Positions 34,345 through 43,702 of a DNA stretch of 64,000 bases are shown piece by piece (position 1 is the stretch's first letter; each line of letters begins with the position of its first letter). The notes beneath the pieces were generated by a model. The model saw only the letters and a program-made list of their open reading frames with translations. It did no database searches and was not told where the DNA came from. Position numbers and translations under genes: made by a program. This DNA is from Luteococcus sp048595755 (lineage in GTDB: Bacteria > Actinomycetota > Actinomycetes > Propionibacteriales > Propionibacteriaceae). Where the stretch lies: positions 1,612,001 to 1,676,000 of the forward strand of contig NZ_CP184360.1 of assembly GCF_048595755.1 (NCBI RefSeq), read 5' to 3'.

Positions 34345-35111
34345 TGCGGCAACCACGACGGTGCGTCGCTGCCCCCGCGGCCCTGGTGGTGTCGGGGTTG
34401 GCACTGCTCGGGCTGGTGGCCTGTGCGCCATCATCCTCCGGATCCACCACCGTGCACGTCTTCGCCGCGGCGTCTCTGGAGGAGCCCTTCACCCGGATCG
34501 CAGCCGATTTCGAGGCCGATCACCCCGAGGCCACGGTGGCCCTGTCCTTCAACGGCAGTTCCACGCTGGTCACCCAGATCGCCGAAGGCGCCCCGGCCGA
34601 CGTCTTCGCGGCGGCCGACGAACAGACCATGGACCGAGCCGTCGAAGAGCGGCTCGTCGAATCACCCGAGACCATCGCCACCAATCGGCTGGCCCTGGTG
34701 GTCAGGCCCGGGAACCCGCAGCGCATCACCGGGCTCGACGCGTCGCTGGCAGGCAGCAAGCTGGTGACCTGCGCTCCCGGAGTGCCCTGCGGCAATGCCC
34801 TGCAGACCCTGCAGGACGAGCAGGGACTGGAGCTGCGGCCGGTCTCTCAGGAGCACAGCGTCACCGACGTGCTCGGCAAGGTCACCTCTGGCGAGGCCGA
34901 CGCCGGGGTCGTCTACGTCACCGATGCGCGACGAGCAGGCAAGAGGGTGACCCAGGTGCCGATTCGCGGCGCGGAAGGCGTGGTGAACCGCTACCCGATC
35001 GCAGTCACCTCCGGTGCGCGCGAAGCCGAGCTGGCCCGCGACTTCGTCGACGAGGTGACCGGCCCTCGCGGGCGGGAGCAGTTGGCGGCCGCCGGCTTCG
35101 GGACGCCATGA
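34344..35111 (+). CDS. modA: Molybdate-binding lipoprotein ModA
   Basis: Captures molybdate (or tungstate) outside the membrane. 255 residues; lipobox LVAC with Cys27; mature start VHVFAAASLEEPFTRIA and FNGSSTLVTQIAEGAPADVFAAAD contain the oxyanion-binding serines. VVYVTDARRAG is also characteristic. First gene of modABC, coupled to ychJ by a 1-nt overlap. Confidence 0.92.
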   Translation: MRQPRRCVAAPAALVVSGLALLGLVACAPSSSGSTTVHVFAAASLEEPFTRIAADFEADHPEATVALSFNGSSTLVTQIAEGAPADVFAAADEQTMDRAVEERLVESPETIATNRLALVVRPGNPQRITGLDASLAGSKLVTCAPGVPCGNALQTLQDEQGLELRPVSQEHSVTDVLGKVTSGEADAGVVYVTDARRAGKRVTQVPIRGAEGVVNRYPIAVTSGAREAELARDFVDEVTGPRGREQLAAAGFGTP

Positions 35112-35902
35112 TCCGGGTCAGCGCACGGCCGTTGCCGCGGTGGCTCTACCTGCCCGCCTCGGTGGCCCTGGCCGTGGTGGCACTTCCGGTCTTGGGTCTG
35201 CTGGCGCGGGTGCCGTGGCGTCGGCTGCCCGAGCTGGTGCTGCAACCCGAGTCGCTCGCGGCCCTGCGGCTGAGCCTGGTGACCTGCTCTTGGTCACTGC
35301 TGTTGGTGATCCTGCTGGGGCTGCCGCTGGCCCTGGTGCTCAGCCGTGCGCAGGGGCCGTGGGCGCAGGCGGCGCGTGTGGTTGCCGTGCTGCCCATGGT
35401 GATGCCCCCCGTCGTGGCCGGCCTGGCGCTCCTGGTGACGCTGGGCCGACGCGGGCTGCTGGGGCAGCACCTCTCGGCACTGGGCCTGGACGTCGGGTTC
35501 ACCACCCTGGCGGTGGTGATCGGCCAGACCTTCGTCGCGATGCCCTATTTCGTGGTGGCCCTGGAGGGGGCCCTGCGCACCCTCGATCCACGCTACGAGC
35601 GGGTCGCGGCGACGCTGGGCTCCTCGCCCACGCGCACCCTCGTGACGGTCACCCTGCCGCTGCTCGGCCCAGCCCTGGTCGGCGGGGCCGCCATGGCCTT
35701 CGCCCGCGCGCTGGGGGAGTTCGGCGCCACCCTCACCTTTGCCGGCTCCCTGCCGGGAGTGACCCAGACCCTGCCCCAGGCCATCTACCTGACGCGGGAG
35801 AGCGACCCCGACGGGGCGCTGGCGCTGGCCTTCGTGCTCCTGATGCTGGCCACCGTCCTGATGGGCCTGGCGGGTTGGGTGACCCGGGAGCGCCATGGCT
35901 GA
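35108..35902 (+). CDS. modB: Molybdate ABC transporter permease ModB
   Basis: A 264-residue permease with five to six hydrophobic helices and the EAA-like ATPase contact loop ERVAATLGSSPTRTLVTVTL. ATG overlaps the modA stop by 4 nt and the gene overlaps modC by 8 nt. Other features: MPPVVAGLALL and ALGEFGATLTFAGSLPG, both typical of ModB. Confidence 0.92.
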   Translation: MIRVSARPLPRWLYLPASVALAVVALPVLGLLARVPWRRLPELVLQPESLAALRLSLVTCSWSLLLVILLGLPLALVLSRAQGPWAQAARVVAVLPMVMPPVVAGLALLVTLGRRGLLGQHLSALGLDVGFTTLAVVIGQTFVAMPYFVVALEGALRTLDPRYERVAATLGSSPTRTLVTVTLPLLGPALVGGAAMAFARALGEFGATLTFAGSLPGVTQTLPQAIYLTRESDPDGALALAFVLLMLATVLMGLAGWVTRERHG

Positions 35903-36974
35903 GCAGCTCCGGATCGATGCCGAGGTGCGCGAGCGTGGGGTCCAACTGGACTTGGCCCTGGCACCTGGCCGCGTGACGGCGCTGGTCGGGCCCAACGGGG
36001 CGGGCAAGTCGACGCTGGTGCAGCTGGTGGACGGTGGTGTGCGCCCCAGCCGCGGCACGGTCGAGTTGGGCGGCCGGGTGCTGTCGGGGCCTTCGCGCCA
36101 CGTCCCCACGCATCGACGCCCGATTGCCCTGCTGCAACAGCATCCGGTGCTCTTTCCCCACCTTGACGTCCTCGACAATGTCGCCTTCGGTCCGCGCAGC
36201 AAGGGCTCCGGCAGGGCGGCAGCCCATGACCGGGCACGGGCCGAGCTCGAGGCCGTGGGGTGCGCGGAGCTGGCGCAGCGCTCGGTTCGTGGGCTTTCTG
36301 GGGGACAGGCCCAGCGCGTGGCGCTGGCCCGTGCCCTGGCCACCGATCCGGCGGTGCTGCTGCTCGACGAGCCCTTCGCCGCCCTCGACGTGAATGCCGC
36401 GGCCTCGATGCGTCGGCTGCTCTCGCGCCGCTTGGCCGTCTCCCAGCCACCCACCATGGTGCTGGTCACCCACGATCCGCTGGACGTGTGGGCGCTGGCC
36501 AGTGCCATGGTCTGCCTGCAGGACGGTCAGGTGAGCGCCGCGGGTGCAGTCGAGGACCTGCTGGGGCGGCCCAGGACCTCCTTCCTGGCAGAGCTGTCGG
36601 GTATCAACCTGGTGCGTGGCCAGGTGCGCGAGGATCGGCTGATGGTTGGGCAGCTGAGCGTGCACGGGCTGTGGGATGGCCCTGCTGGCCGGCAGGGGGA
36701 CGAGGCGATGGCATGGTTCGAACCCTCGGCGGTGGCCCTGCACCGGCAGTCTCCCGGGGGCAGTCCACGCAATGCGTGGCCGGTGAGGGTGACTGCCCTG
36801 GAACCGCGCGGCGCCACGGTGCGGGTGCGTCTTGATCTGGACGATGGGCAGCCCTTGGCCGCGGACCTGACCGCGCAGGCGGTAGCGGCTCTCGGCCTTG
36901 CCCCGGACGATCGACTGGTGGCGCAGGTGAAGGCCACCCAGGTGAGGATGCAACAGGCCTGGCTCTCTGCATGA
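35895..36974 (+). CDS. modC: Molybdate ABC transporter ATPase ModC
   Basis: A 359-residue ATPase: Walker A GPNGAGKST near 33-41, Q-loop LLQQHPVLFPH, signature LSGGQAQRVALARAL, Walker B VLLLDEPFAALD and H-loop VLVTHDPLDV. The C-terminal 100 residues form a TOBE/mop-like molybdate-sensing domain. It completes the importer. No molybdenum riboswitch or ModE box was seen ahead of the operon. Confidence 0.92.
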   Translation: MAEQLRIDAEVRERGVQLDLALAPGRVTALVGPNGAGKSTLVQLVDGGVRPSRGTVELGGRVLSGPSRHVPTHRRPIALLQQHPVLFPHLDVLDNVAFGPRSKGSGRAAAHDRARAELEAVGCAELAQRSVRGLSGGQAQRVALARALATDPAVLLLDEPFAALDVNAAASMRRLLSRRLAVSQPPTMVLVTHDPLDVWALASAMVCLQDGQVSAAGAVEDLLGRPRTSFLAELSGINLVRGQVREDRLMVGQLSVHGLWDGPAGRQGDEAMAWFEPSAVALHRQSPGGSPRNAWPVRVTALEPRGATVRVRLDLDDGQPLAADLTAQAVAALGLAPDDRLVAQVKATQVRMQQAWLSA

Positions 36975-37076
36975 GAGGTGGCGGCATGAGAGAAGGCCCG
37001 GGGCAGACAACCTCCGGGCCCACCGGACATTGCTCCCCCGGAACATTGCCCGTTCTCAGTGGCAGTTGCGAGGCCC

Positions 37077-37093
37077 GTGACGCGTAGCGTCAC
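37077..37093. promoter_or_regulatory. Palindrome GTGACGC-GTA-GCGTCAC, possible operator
   Basis: Perfect 7-bp arms around 3 nt, about 250 bp ahead of the mycothione reductase gene. The binding protein is unknown. Confidence 0.4.
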
Positions 37094-37196
37094 TGCCATG
37101 CTCACGTGCGGACTGATCCCCTGAGCCCAGTCCGTCCGTCGGCATCGAGAAGCCTCGCGCCGCCGATGCCCCCACTCTCCTTCAGAGATTCACTGA

Positions 37197-37215
37197 TTTC
37201 AAGTTAACGTTGAAA
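37197..37215. promoter_or_regulatory. AT-rich palindrome TTTCAA-N7-TTGAAA, possible operator
   Basis: Arms 37197-37202 and 37210-37215 around GTTAACG. The 19-bp size and AT-richness fit a repressor site. The regulator is unknown. Confidence 0.4.
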
Positions 37216-37327
37216 ATCTGGTCCACGTGTGGGACGGCTGGGCCGGATTTCTGGCAGGGCCGGTGACTGGCCACGCCTGGCCCAGCGCGCCGCCCCCATC
37301 TGGCAGCCTTTCGTCCGTGCGGCCCGG

Positions 37328-37333
37328 TAGCGT
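37328..37333 (+). promoter_or_regulatory. -10 box of mtr (leaderless)
   Basis: TAGCGT, 7 nt before the ATG at 37341. Confidence 0.45.
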
Positions 37334-37340
37334 GGTGGCC

Positions 37341-38795
37341 ATGGAGCACTTCGACCTGGTCATCATTGGTTCTGGTTCGGGAAACAGCATCGTCGACGAG
37401 CGTTTCGACGGCCTGCGCGTGGCCATGGTGGAGCGGGGTGTCTATGGCGGCACCTGCCTGAACGTGGGGTGCATCCCCACCAAGATGTTCGTCCTGCCGG
37501 CCGACCATGCGGTCTCGCTGGACGATGCTCGACGAATCGGTGTCGACCTCAGCCTCGATGAGGTGCATTTCGAAGAGATCCGTGACCGGATCTTCGGCCG
37601 GATCGATCCCATCTCCTCGGGCGGCAAGCAGTGGCGTGAGCAGAGCGAGAACGTGACGGTCTTCACCGGCAACGGCCGCTTCGTCGGCCGCGACGTGCTC
37701 GAGATCTCGGTGCAGGGGGAGGACGAGCCGGTCCGCATCAGCGGGGACCGCTTCGTGCTCGCCGCCGGGTCTCGCGCCGTGCTGCTCGACGTGCCCGGGG
37801 CCAACCTGCCGGAGGTGGCCCCGCGGGTGCACACCTCGGACACCATCATGCGCTTGCCCGAGCTTCCGGAGTCGATGATCATCCTCGGCGGTGGCTACAT
37901 CGCCGCCGAGTTCGCCCACGTCTTCAGCGCCTACGGCGTGGACGTGACGCTGGTCAACCGCAGTGCCCGGCTGCTGCGCCGCGAGGACGAGCAGGTCAGT
38001 GAGCGCTTCACCGAGGTCATCGCCAGCCGCGTCAACCTGAAGCTGAACCAGCAGGTCACCCGCCTGGACCACGAGGACGGCCAGGTGGTGGTGGTCACCG
38101 AGGATCCCAATGGCATCGAGTACAACTACGCGGCGCCGGTGGTGCTGGTGGCGCTGGGGCGCGTGCCCAATGGCGACGGGCTGGATCTTGACCAAGCGGG
38201 AGTCGAGACCGACGACCACGGCTATGTCGTCGTCGATGACCAGCAGCGCACCAGCCAGCCCCACATCTGGGCGCTGGGCGATGTCAGCTCCCCCCTGCAG
38301 CTCAAGCACGTGGCCAATCACGAGGCACGGGTGGTGCAGGCCAACCTGCTGCACGAGATCACCGGCGAGGGGGAGCCGACGCGCTCCGACCACCGCTACG
38401 TGCCGCACGCCATCTTCACCGATCCGCAGATCGCGGCCGTGGGGGCCACCGAGCAGGAGCTGCGTGAACAGGGCGTGGAATACCTGGCCAAGGTGCAGCA
38501 GTACGGGGACGTGGCCTACGGCTGGGCCATGGAAGACCAGCAGCACTTCGTGAAGCTGCTCAGCGATCCGCAGGCCGAGAAGCTGTTGGGCGCCCACATC
38601 ATCGGCCCGCAGGCCTCCACCCTGCTGCAACCGCTGGTGCAGGCGATGAGCTTCGGCCTGGGCATCGAGGAGATGGCCCGCGGCCAGTACTGGATCCACC
38701 CCGCCCTGACCGAGGTCATCGAGAACGCCCTGCTCGGGCTCGTCGAGCAGCGGGACGAGGCCACGCAGCACGAAAGCCAAGAAGAGGGAGCCTGA
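37341..38795 (+). CDS. mtr: Mycothione reductase
   Basis: NADPH-dependent flavoenzyme that reduces mycothiol disulfide, the actinobacterial counterpart of glutathione reductase. 484 residues: FAD motif GSGSGN (10-15), redox disulfide Cys39-Cys44 in GGTCLNVGCIPTKM, second dinucleotide motif ILGGGYIAAEFA and C-terminal catalytic His in YWIHPALTEVIENAL. The NSIVDERFDG start distinguishes it from lipoamide dehydrogenase. It matches the mycothiol synthase gene mshD at 54.4 kb. Confidence 0.92.
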   Translation: MEHFDLVIIGSGSGNSIVDERFDGLRVAMVERGVYGGTCLNVGCIPTKMFVLPADHAVSLDDARRIGVDLSLDEVHFEEIRDRIFGRIDPISSGGKQWREQSENVTVFTGNGRFVGRDVLEISVQGEDEPVRISGDRFVLAAGSRAVLLDVPGANLPEVAPRVHTSDTIMRLPELPESMIILGGGYIAAEFAHVFSAYGVDVTLVNRSARLLRREDEQVSERFTEVIASRVNLKLNQQVTRLDHEDGQVVVVTEDPNGIEYNYAAPVVLVALGRVPNGDGLDLDQAGVETDDHGYVVVDDQQRTSQPHIWALGDVSSPLQLKHVANHEARVVQANLLHEITGEGEPTRSDHRYVPHAIFTDPQIAAVGATEQELREQGVEYLAKVQQYGDVAYGWAMEDQQHFVKLLSDPQAEKLLGAHIIGPQASTLLQPLVQAMSFGLGIEEMARGQYWIHPALTEVIENALLGLVEQRDEATQHESQEEGA

Positions 38796-38797
38796 CG

Positions 38798-40027
38798 ATG
38801 GACGCACGCAAATTGGCAGTGACCGCCGTCGCGGGGCTCGGAGCGTTGTCTGCCTGCGCGGGGCAGGGGCCGACGGCCCAACCCTCCGCCTCGGAGGGTG
38901 CTGCGGGCTCCCAGCAACCCTCCACCCAAGCCAGTGGACAAGCCAGCGGAGCGGCCACCAGCGCCACCCCTGCGGCAACCCCCAGCCCGGGCACCAGCTG
39001 TCGCTCGGTTGCCGAGGGCATGGACGTGTCCGCCAAGGTGGGGCAGTTGTTCATGGTGGGCACCACCTCTGCCAACATCGACGACCTGGAGCCTTCACTG
39101 CTGAAGCACCAGGTGGGATCGGTGATCCTGCTGGGCAACACCGCACGACCACACGACCAGACGCGTCGCCTGACCCAGCAGATCCAGGAGTCGAGCCCGA
39201 GCCAGGTGCCCGTCCTGGTGGCCTCCGACCAGGAGGGTGGCCAGGTGCAGCGGTTGTTCGGCAGCGGCTTCGACACCATCCCCAGTGCCAAGAAGCAGTC
39301 GCAGATGGGGCCGGCCGAGCTCACCAAGGCCTGGGCCGGATGGGGCAAGCAGATGAAGTCGGCCGGTGTGGCCTACAACCTGGCTCCGGTGGCCGACGTC
39401 GTCACGCCGCAGATGGAGAGCAGGAATGCTGCCATCGGGCAGCTGGAGCGCAATCTGGGCAATGACAGCAAGACCGTGGCCATCAATGCCACCGCCGTCG
39501 TGAAGGGCCTCTCACAGGCCAAGGTGGGCTCCAGCCTGAAGCACTACCCGGGCCTGGGGACCGCCACGGTGAACACCGACTTCGGCGTCGCGAAGGACCC
39601 CACCACCACCCTGGACGACGCCGACTCCTTCCTGGAACCGATGGAGGCCGGCGCCACGTCGGTCATGATCAGTTCGACGATCTACGAGAAGATCGACCCG
39701 AAGAACCACGCCGTCTTCAGCAGCAAGGTGATCACCGAAGGGCTGCGCGAGAAACACGGGTGGGCCAAGGTGGTCATCAGTGATGACCTGGGTGCCGCGG
39801 CGGCGGTGAAGGACGTTCCCGCCAGTGAGCGTGGCGTGCGTTTCATCGAGGCCGGCGGTGACATCGTCATCGACGCCGACCCGGCCAGCCTGGACGACAT
39901 GGTCGGCGGGGTCCTCGAGCGCGCCGAACAGGACCCGGCCTTTGCCGCCCAGCTGGACAACCACGTGACCCGGGTGCTGCAGATGAAGTCGGAGCTGGGC
40001 GAGTTCGACTGCATGCTCGAGAACTGA
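38798..40027 (+). CDS. Glycoside hydrolase family 3 lipoprotein (NagZ-like)
   Basis: Probably a beta-N-acetylglucosaminidase acting on peptidoglycan fragments outside the cell. 409 residues: lipobox LSAC (Cys20), a 45-residue Ser/Thr/Ala linker, then the GH3 barrel with VLVASDQEGGQVQRL, the signature KHYPGLG and ISDDLGAAAAV, whose second Asp is the expected nucleophile. KHYPGLG replaces the common KHFPGHG, so the general-acid His typical of NagZ is not at the usual place. It begins 2 nt after mtr. Its stop codon falls in an 18-bp tandem repeat. Confidence 0.85.
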   Translation: MDARKLAVTAVAGLGALSACAGQGPTAQPSASEGAAGSQQPSTQASGQASGAATSATPAATPSPGTSCRSVAEGMDVSAKVGQLFMVGTTSANIDDLEPSLLKHQVGSVILLGNTARPHDQTRRLTQQIQESSPSQVPVLVASDQEGGQVQRLFGSGFDTIPSAKKQSQMGPAELTKAWAGWGKQMKSAGVAYNLAPVADVVTPQMESRNAAIGQLERNLGNDSKTVAINATAVVKGLSQAKVGSSLKHYPGLGTATVNTDFGVAKDPTTTLDDADSFLEPMEAGATSVMISSTIYEKIDPKNHAVFSSKVITEGLREKHGWAKVVISDDLGAAAAVKDVPASERGVRFIEAGGDIVIDADPASLDDMVGGVLERAEQDPAFAAQLDNHVTRVLQMKSELGEFDCMLEN

Positions 40028-40062
40028 TGCAGGATCGAGAACTGGTGCATGAGCAAGAACTG
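40015..40062. repeat. Imperfect 18-bp tandem repeat across the GH3 stop codon
   Basis: GAACTG recurs at 40021, 40039 and 40057 within TCGAGAACTGRTGCA-like units. Three copies, the first containing the TGA. Confidence 0.6.
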
Positions 40063-40087
40063 GGCGGCCCCGCCCCGGCCGGGAGAG

Positions 40088-40093
40088 TAGGCT
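40088..40093 (+). promoter_or_regulatory. -10 box of the P-loop kinase gene (leaderless)
   Basis: TAGGCT, 6 nt before the GTG at 40100. Confidence 0.5.
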
Positions 40094-40099
40094 CCCGAC

Positions 40100-40660
40100 G
40101 TGCCTGTCGCCACCGTCGATGACCTCCGTCGCGCCCAGCGGGTGCTCTGTTACGGGGTCACCGGCAGTGGCAAGTCCACCGCTGCCCATCGGCTCGGAGC
40201 GCTGTTGGGCTTGCCGGTGCACCTGGTGGACGACGAGATCGGCTGGCTGCCGCACTGGCAACAACGTCCGGTGCCCGAGCAGCGGGAGCTGGCGGCCACG
40301 GTCGTGGCGCAGGAACGGTGGCTGCTTGATTCCGCCTACGGGCACTGGCGTGACCTGGTGTTGCCGCGCACCCAGGTGATCGTCGCCCTGGACTATCCCC
40401 GCTGGTTGACCCTGGCGCGACTGCTGCGTCGCACCGTCTGGCGGGTGGTGAGCCGGGAGCCGCAGTGCAATGGCAACGTGGAGACCTTGCGCCAGACACT
40501 GTCCAAGGACTCGATCATCGTGTGGCACTTCAGGAGTTTTGCCAACAAGCGTCGTCGGATGCGCGCCTACGAGGTGGCCGGTGACGGCCCCGCCGTGATC
40601 CGGCTGACGCACCCACGCCAGCTACGCCGACTGCTCGCCCAGCTCGCAGCGGAGGGCTGA
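40100..40660 (+). CDS. P-loop adenylate kinase-like protein
   Basis: A 186-residue nucleotide-binding protein of the FlaR-like/shikimate-kinase-like group. Walker A is GVTGSGKST at 19-27; VHLVDDEIGWLPHWQ and DSAYGHWRDLVLPRTQVIVALDYPR resemble topology-modulation proteins whose substrate is unknown. A basic stretch ANKRRRMRAYE near 150 could bind a phosphorylated ligand. Leaderless GTG start. Stands between the GH3 gene and leuS. Confidence 0.75.
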   Translation: MPVATVDDLRRAQRVLCYGVTGSGKSTAAHRLGALLGLPVHLVDDEIGWLPHWQQRPVPEQRELAATVVAQERWLLDSAYGHWRDLVLPRTQVIVALDYPRWLTLARLLRRTVWRVVSREPQCNGNVETLRQTLSKDSIIVWHFRSFANKRRRMRAYEVAGDGPAVIRLTHPRQLRRLLAQLAAEG

Positions 40661-40760
40661 CGGAGCCGGGCTGCCGTGCGGACGGCATGCTGGCCCACCA
40701 CCCGTCCTGGGATAACCTCGATGGGTACGTCGCGAGACGACTTCCGACGAGCTTGAGGAC

Positions 40761-43691
40761 ATGATGAACGAGCCGCTGCATCGCTACACCGCCGAACTGG
40801 CCGACCAGATTGAGTTGGCCTGGCAGGATCGCTGGGAGGCCGAAGGCACCTTCCACGCCCCCAACCCCGCTGGACCCTGGGGTGAGCCCGACAAGGTGGG
40901 TGGCCGCGAGAAGCTGCTGGTGCTCGACATGTTCCCCTACCCGTCGGGCTCGGGCCTGCACGTCGGTCACCCGCTGGGCTACATCGCCACCGACGTGTTC
41001 AGTCGCTTCAATCGGATGCTCGGCAAGAACGTGCTGCACGCCATGGGCTATGACGCCTTCGGCCTGCCCGCCGAGCAGTACGCCGTGCAGACGGGCACGC
41101 ACCCGCGCACCACCACCGAGGCGAACATCGTCACCTACAAGCGCCAGCTGCGTCGTCTGGGCCTGGCCCACGACGACCGTCGCACCATCAAGACGATCGA
41201 TCCCGGCTACTACAAGTGGACGCAGTGGATCTTTTCGCAGATCTTCAACGCCTGGTACGACACCGAGGCGGTGCGTGCCGATGGCGGGCTGGGCAAGGCG
41301 CGCCCGATCAGCGAGCTGGTCGACGAGCTGGCCAGCGGACAGCGTGCGCTGGAGGGTGACTTCGCCGGCAAGCAGTGGTCGGAGCTGGACGCCAAGCAGC
41401 AGGCCGACTACCTGGACGGTTTCCGGCTGGCCTACGCCGACGAGGCGCCGGTGAACTGGGCCCCCGGCCTGGGAACCGTGCTGGCCAATGAGGAGGTCAC
41501 CAACGAGGGACGCTCCGAGCGCGGCAACTTCCCCGTCTTCAAGGCGAACCTGCGCCAGTGGAAGATGCGGATCACCGCCTACGCGGATCGGCTGGCCAGC
41601 GACCTGGACCGCGTCGAGTGGCCGGAGAACATCAAGGCCCTGCAGCGCAACTGGATCGGCAAGAGCCACGGCGCCCGGGTGCACTTTGCCGGGCCCCACG
41701 GTGAAGACCTGGAGGTCTTCACCACCCGTCCCGACACGCTCTTCGGCGCCACCTTCATGGTGCTGGCCCCGGAGCATCCCCTGGTCTCCTCCCTGGTGGG
41801 CGAAGGAGCCAGCTGGCCCGAGGGCACCCGCGAGGCCTGGACCGGCGGCGCCGCCAGCCCGAGGCAGGCGGTCGAGGACTACCAGCGGGAGGCCGGGCGC
41901 AAGTCCGACGTCGAACGCCAGATGGACGACAAGACCAAGACGGGCGTCTTCACCGGCGCCTGGGCCACCAACCCGGTCAACGGGACGCAGGTGCCCATCT
42001 TCATCGCCGACTACGTGCTGATGGGCTACGGCACCGGTGCGATCATGGCCGTGCCGAGCGGTGACCAGCGCGACTTCGAGTTCGCGCAGGCCTTCGACAT
42101 CGACATCGTCGACGTGATCAGCCCGGTCGATGGTGACGGCAAGGCACAGGCCGGTTGGGAGGGGACCGTCGCCGCCGGCGAGGCCTTCACCGGTGAAGGT
42201 GTCATGGTCAACTCCGCTCGGGAGGGTCTGGACCTGAATGGCATGACCGTCACCGAGAGCAAGCAGGCGATGATCGCCTGGCTGGAGCAGCAGGGGGCGG
42301 GCACCGGGACGGTCAACTACCGCATGCGTGACTGGCTGTTCAGCCGCCAGCGCTACTGGGGCGAGCCCTTCCCGATCGTCTACGACGAGCAGGGCGTGGC
42401 CCACAGCCTGCCCGAGAGCATGCTTCCGCTGGAGCTGCCGGAGGTGGACGACTACTCGCCGCGCACCTTCGACCCCGACGACCGTGACTCGCGTCCCGAG
42501 GCGCCGCTGGCCCGCGCCACCGAGTGGGTCAACGTCACCCTCGATCTGGGCGACGGCCCGAAGCAGTACCGACGTGAGACCAACACCATGCCCAACTGGG
42601 CCGGTTCGTGCTGGTACTACCTGCGCTACCTGGACCCGGCCAATGACCAGGCCCTGGTGGATCCCGAGGTGGAGCAGTACTGGATGGGCAAGCAGGCCTC
42701 GCCCGTCGCCGGTGCCCCCGAGGGCACCCAGGATCCGGGTGGTGTCGACCTCTATGTCGGTGGCGCCGAGCACGCCGTGCTGCACCTGCTGTATGCCCGG
42801 TTCTGGCACAAGGTGCTCTTCGACCTGGGGCACGTGAGTTCCGAGGAACCCTTCCGCAAGTACTTCGCGCAAGGCATGATCCAGGGCTACGCCTACACTG
42901 ACGAGCGCGGCCAGTACGTCCCCGCAGCGGATATCGAGGAACGCGGCGAGGGCAAGCAGGCGACCTACTGGTACCAGGGCAAGCAGGTCAACCGTGAGTA
43001 CGGCAAGATCGGCAAGAGCCTGAAGAACACCGTCAGCCCAGATGAGATGTATGCCGCCTATGGCGCAGACACCTTCCGCGTCTACGAGATGAGCATGGGC
43101 CCGCTGGAGCTGGGACGCCCGTGGGACACCCGCGCGGTGGTCGGGTCGCAGCGCTTCCTGCAGCGACTGTGGCGCAACATCGTCGACGAGACAACCGGCG
43201 AGGTGGTCGTGGTGGACGGCGCGCCCGATGCCGAGACCGAGAAGGTCATGCACAAGACCATCGACGCGGTTCGCAAGGACTACGCCACCCTGGGCTTCAA
43301 CACCGCCATCGCCCGGCTGATCGAGTTCAACAATGCGCTCACCAAGCTGGACTCGGTGCCGCGTGAGGCTGCCGAGGCGCTGGTGCTGATGGTCGCCCCC
43401 GTGGCGCCCCACATCGCCGAGGAGCTGTGGCAGCGGCTGGGCCACGACGGTTCGCTGGCCTTCGCCGACTTCCCGGTGGCCGATCCGGCCAAGGCGGCCG
43501 ACGACGAGGTGACCTGTGTGCTGCAGATCAAGGGCAAGGTGCGCGCGACCCTGCAGGTCTCGGCAGGGATCACCGAGGAGGAGCTGAAGGCACTGGCCCT
43601 GGCCCACCCGAAGGCGGTGGCCGCCACCGAGAACGGGGTGCGCACCGTGATCGTCCGTGCCCCGAAGCTGGTCAACGTCGTCCCCGCCTGA
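40761..43691 (+). CDS. leuS: Leucyl-tRNA synthetase
   Basis: Charges tRNA-Leu. 976 residues with the HIGH motif as HVGH in PYPSGSGLHVGHPLGYIATD, the KMSKS loop as GKIGKSLKNTVSP, and a CP1 editing domain between (FTTRPDTLFGATFMVLAPEH is the threonine-rich editing motif). The C-terminal anticodon domain ends MVAPVAPHIAEELW and VLQIKGKVRATLQV. Two ATGs in a row start it; GAGG is better spaced from the second (40764). No T-box or attenuator was seen upstream. Confidence 0.96.
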   Translation: MMNEPLHRYTAELADQIELAWQDRWEAEGTFHAPNPAGPWGEPDKVGGREKLLVLDMFPYPSGSGLHVGHPLGYIATDVFSRFNRMLGKNVLHAMGYDAFGLPAEQYAVQTGTHPRTTTEANIVTYKRQLRRLGLAHDDRRTIKTIDPGYYKWTQWIFSQIFNAWYDTEAVRADGGLGKARPISELVDELASGQRALEGDFAGKQWSELDAKQQADYLDGFRLAYADEAPVNWAPGLGTVLANEEVTNEGRSERGNFPVFKANLRQWKMRITAYADRLASDLDRVEWPENIKALQRNWIGKSHGARVHFAGPHGEDLEVFTTRPDTLFGATFMVLAPEHPLVSSLVGEGASWPEGTREAWTGGAASPRQAVEDYQREAGRKSDVERQMDDKTKTGVFTGAWATNPVNGTQVPIFIADYVLMGYGTGAIMAVPSGDQRDFEFAQAFDIDIVDVISPVDGDGKAQAGWEGTVAAGEAFTGEGVMVNSAREGLDLNGMTVTESKQAMIAWLEQQGAGTGTVNYRMRDWLFSRQRYWGEPFPIVYDEQGVAHSLPESMLPLELPEVDDYSPRTFDPDDRDSRPEAPLARATEWVNVTLDLGDGPKQYRRETNTMPNWAGSCWYYLRYLDPANDQALVDPEVEQYWMGKQASPVAGAPEGTQDPGGVDLYVGGAEHAVLHLLYARFWHKVLFDLGHVSSEEPFRKYFAQGMIQGYAYTDERGQYVPAADIEERGEGKQATYWYQGKQVNREYGKIGKSLKNTVSPDEMYAAYGADTFRVYEMSMGPLELGRPWDTRAVVGSQRFLQRLWRNIVDETTGEVVVVDGAPDAETEKVMHKTIDAVRKDYATLGFNTAIARLIEFNNALTKLDSVPREAAEALVLMVAPVAPHIAEELWQRLGHDGSLAFADFPVADPAKAADDEVTCVLQIKGKVRATLQVSAGITEEELKALALAHPKAVAATENGVRTVIVRAPKLVNVVPA

Positions 43692-43702
43692 GTCTGGGCC
43701 TC

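Larger units (their letters stand above)
36975..37340. other. 366-bp intergenic region with two palindromes
   Basis: No gene is convincing here. It holds a weak GC hairpin after modC (GGCCCGG 36995-37001 with 37014-37020), two operator-like palindromes listed separately, and the -10 of the mycothione reductase gene. The AT-rich patch at 37190-37220 stands out in an otherwise GC-rich background. Confidence 0.5.

Noticed and set aside
36711..36730. GGTTCGAACCC as a tRNA T-loop
   Set aside because: It is inside modC in frame, with no acceptor or anticodon stems around it.
40661..40760. T-box riboswitch before leuS
   Set aside because: No specifier stem, T-box sequence or terminator pair could be found in the 100-bp gap.
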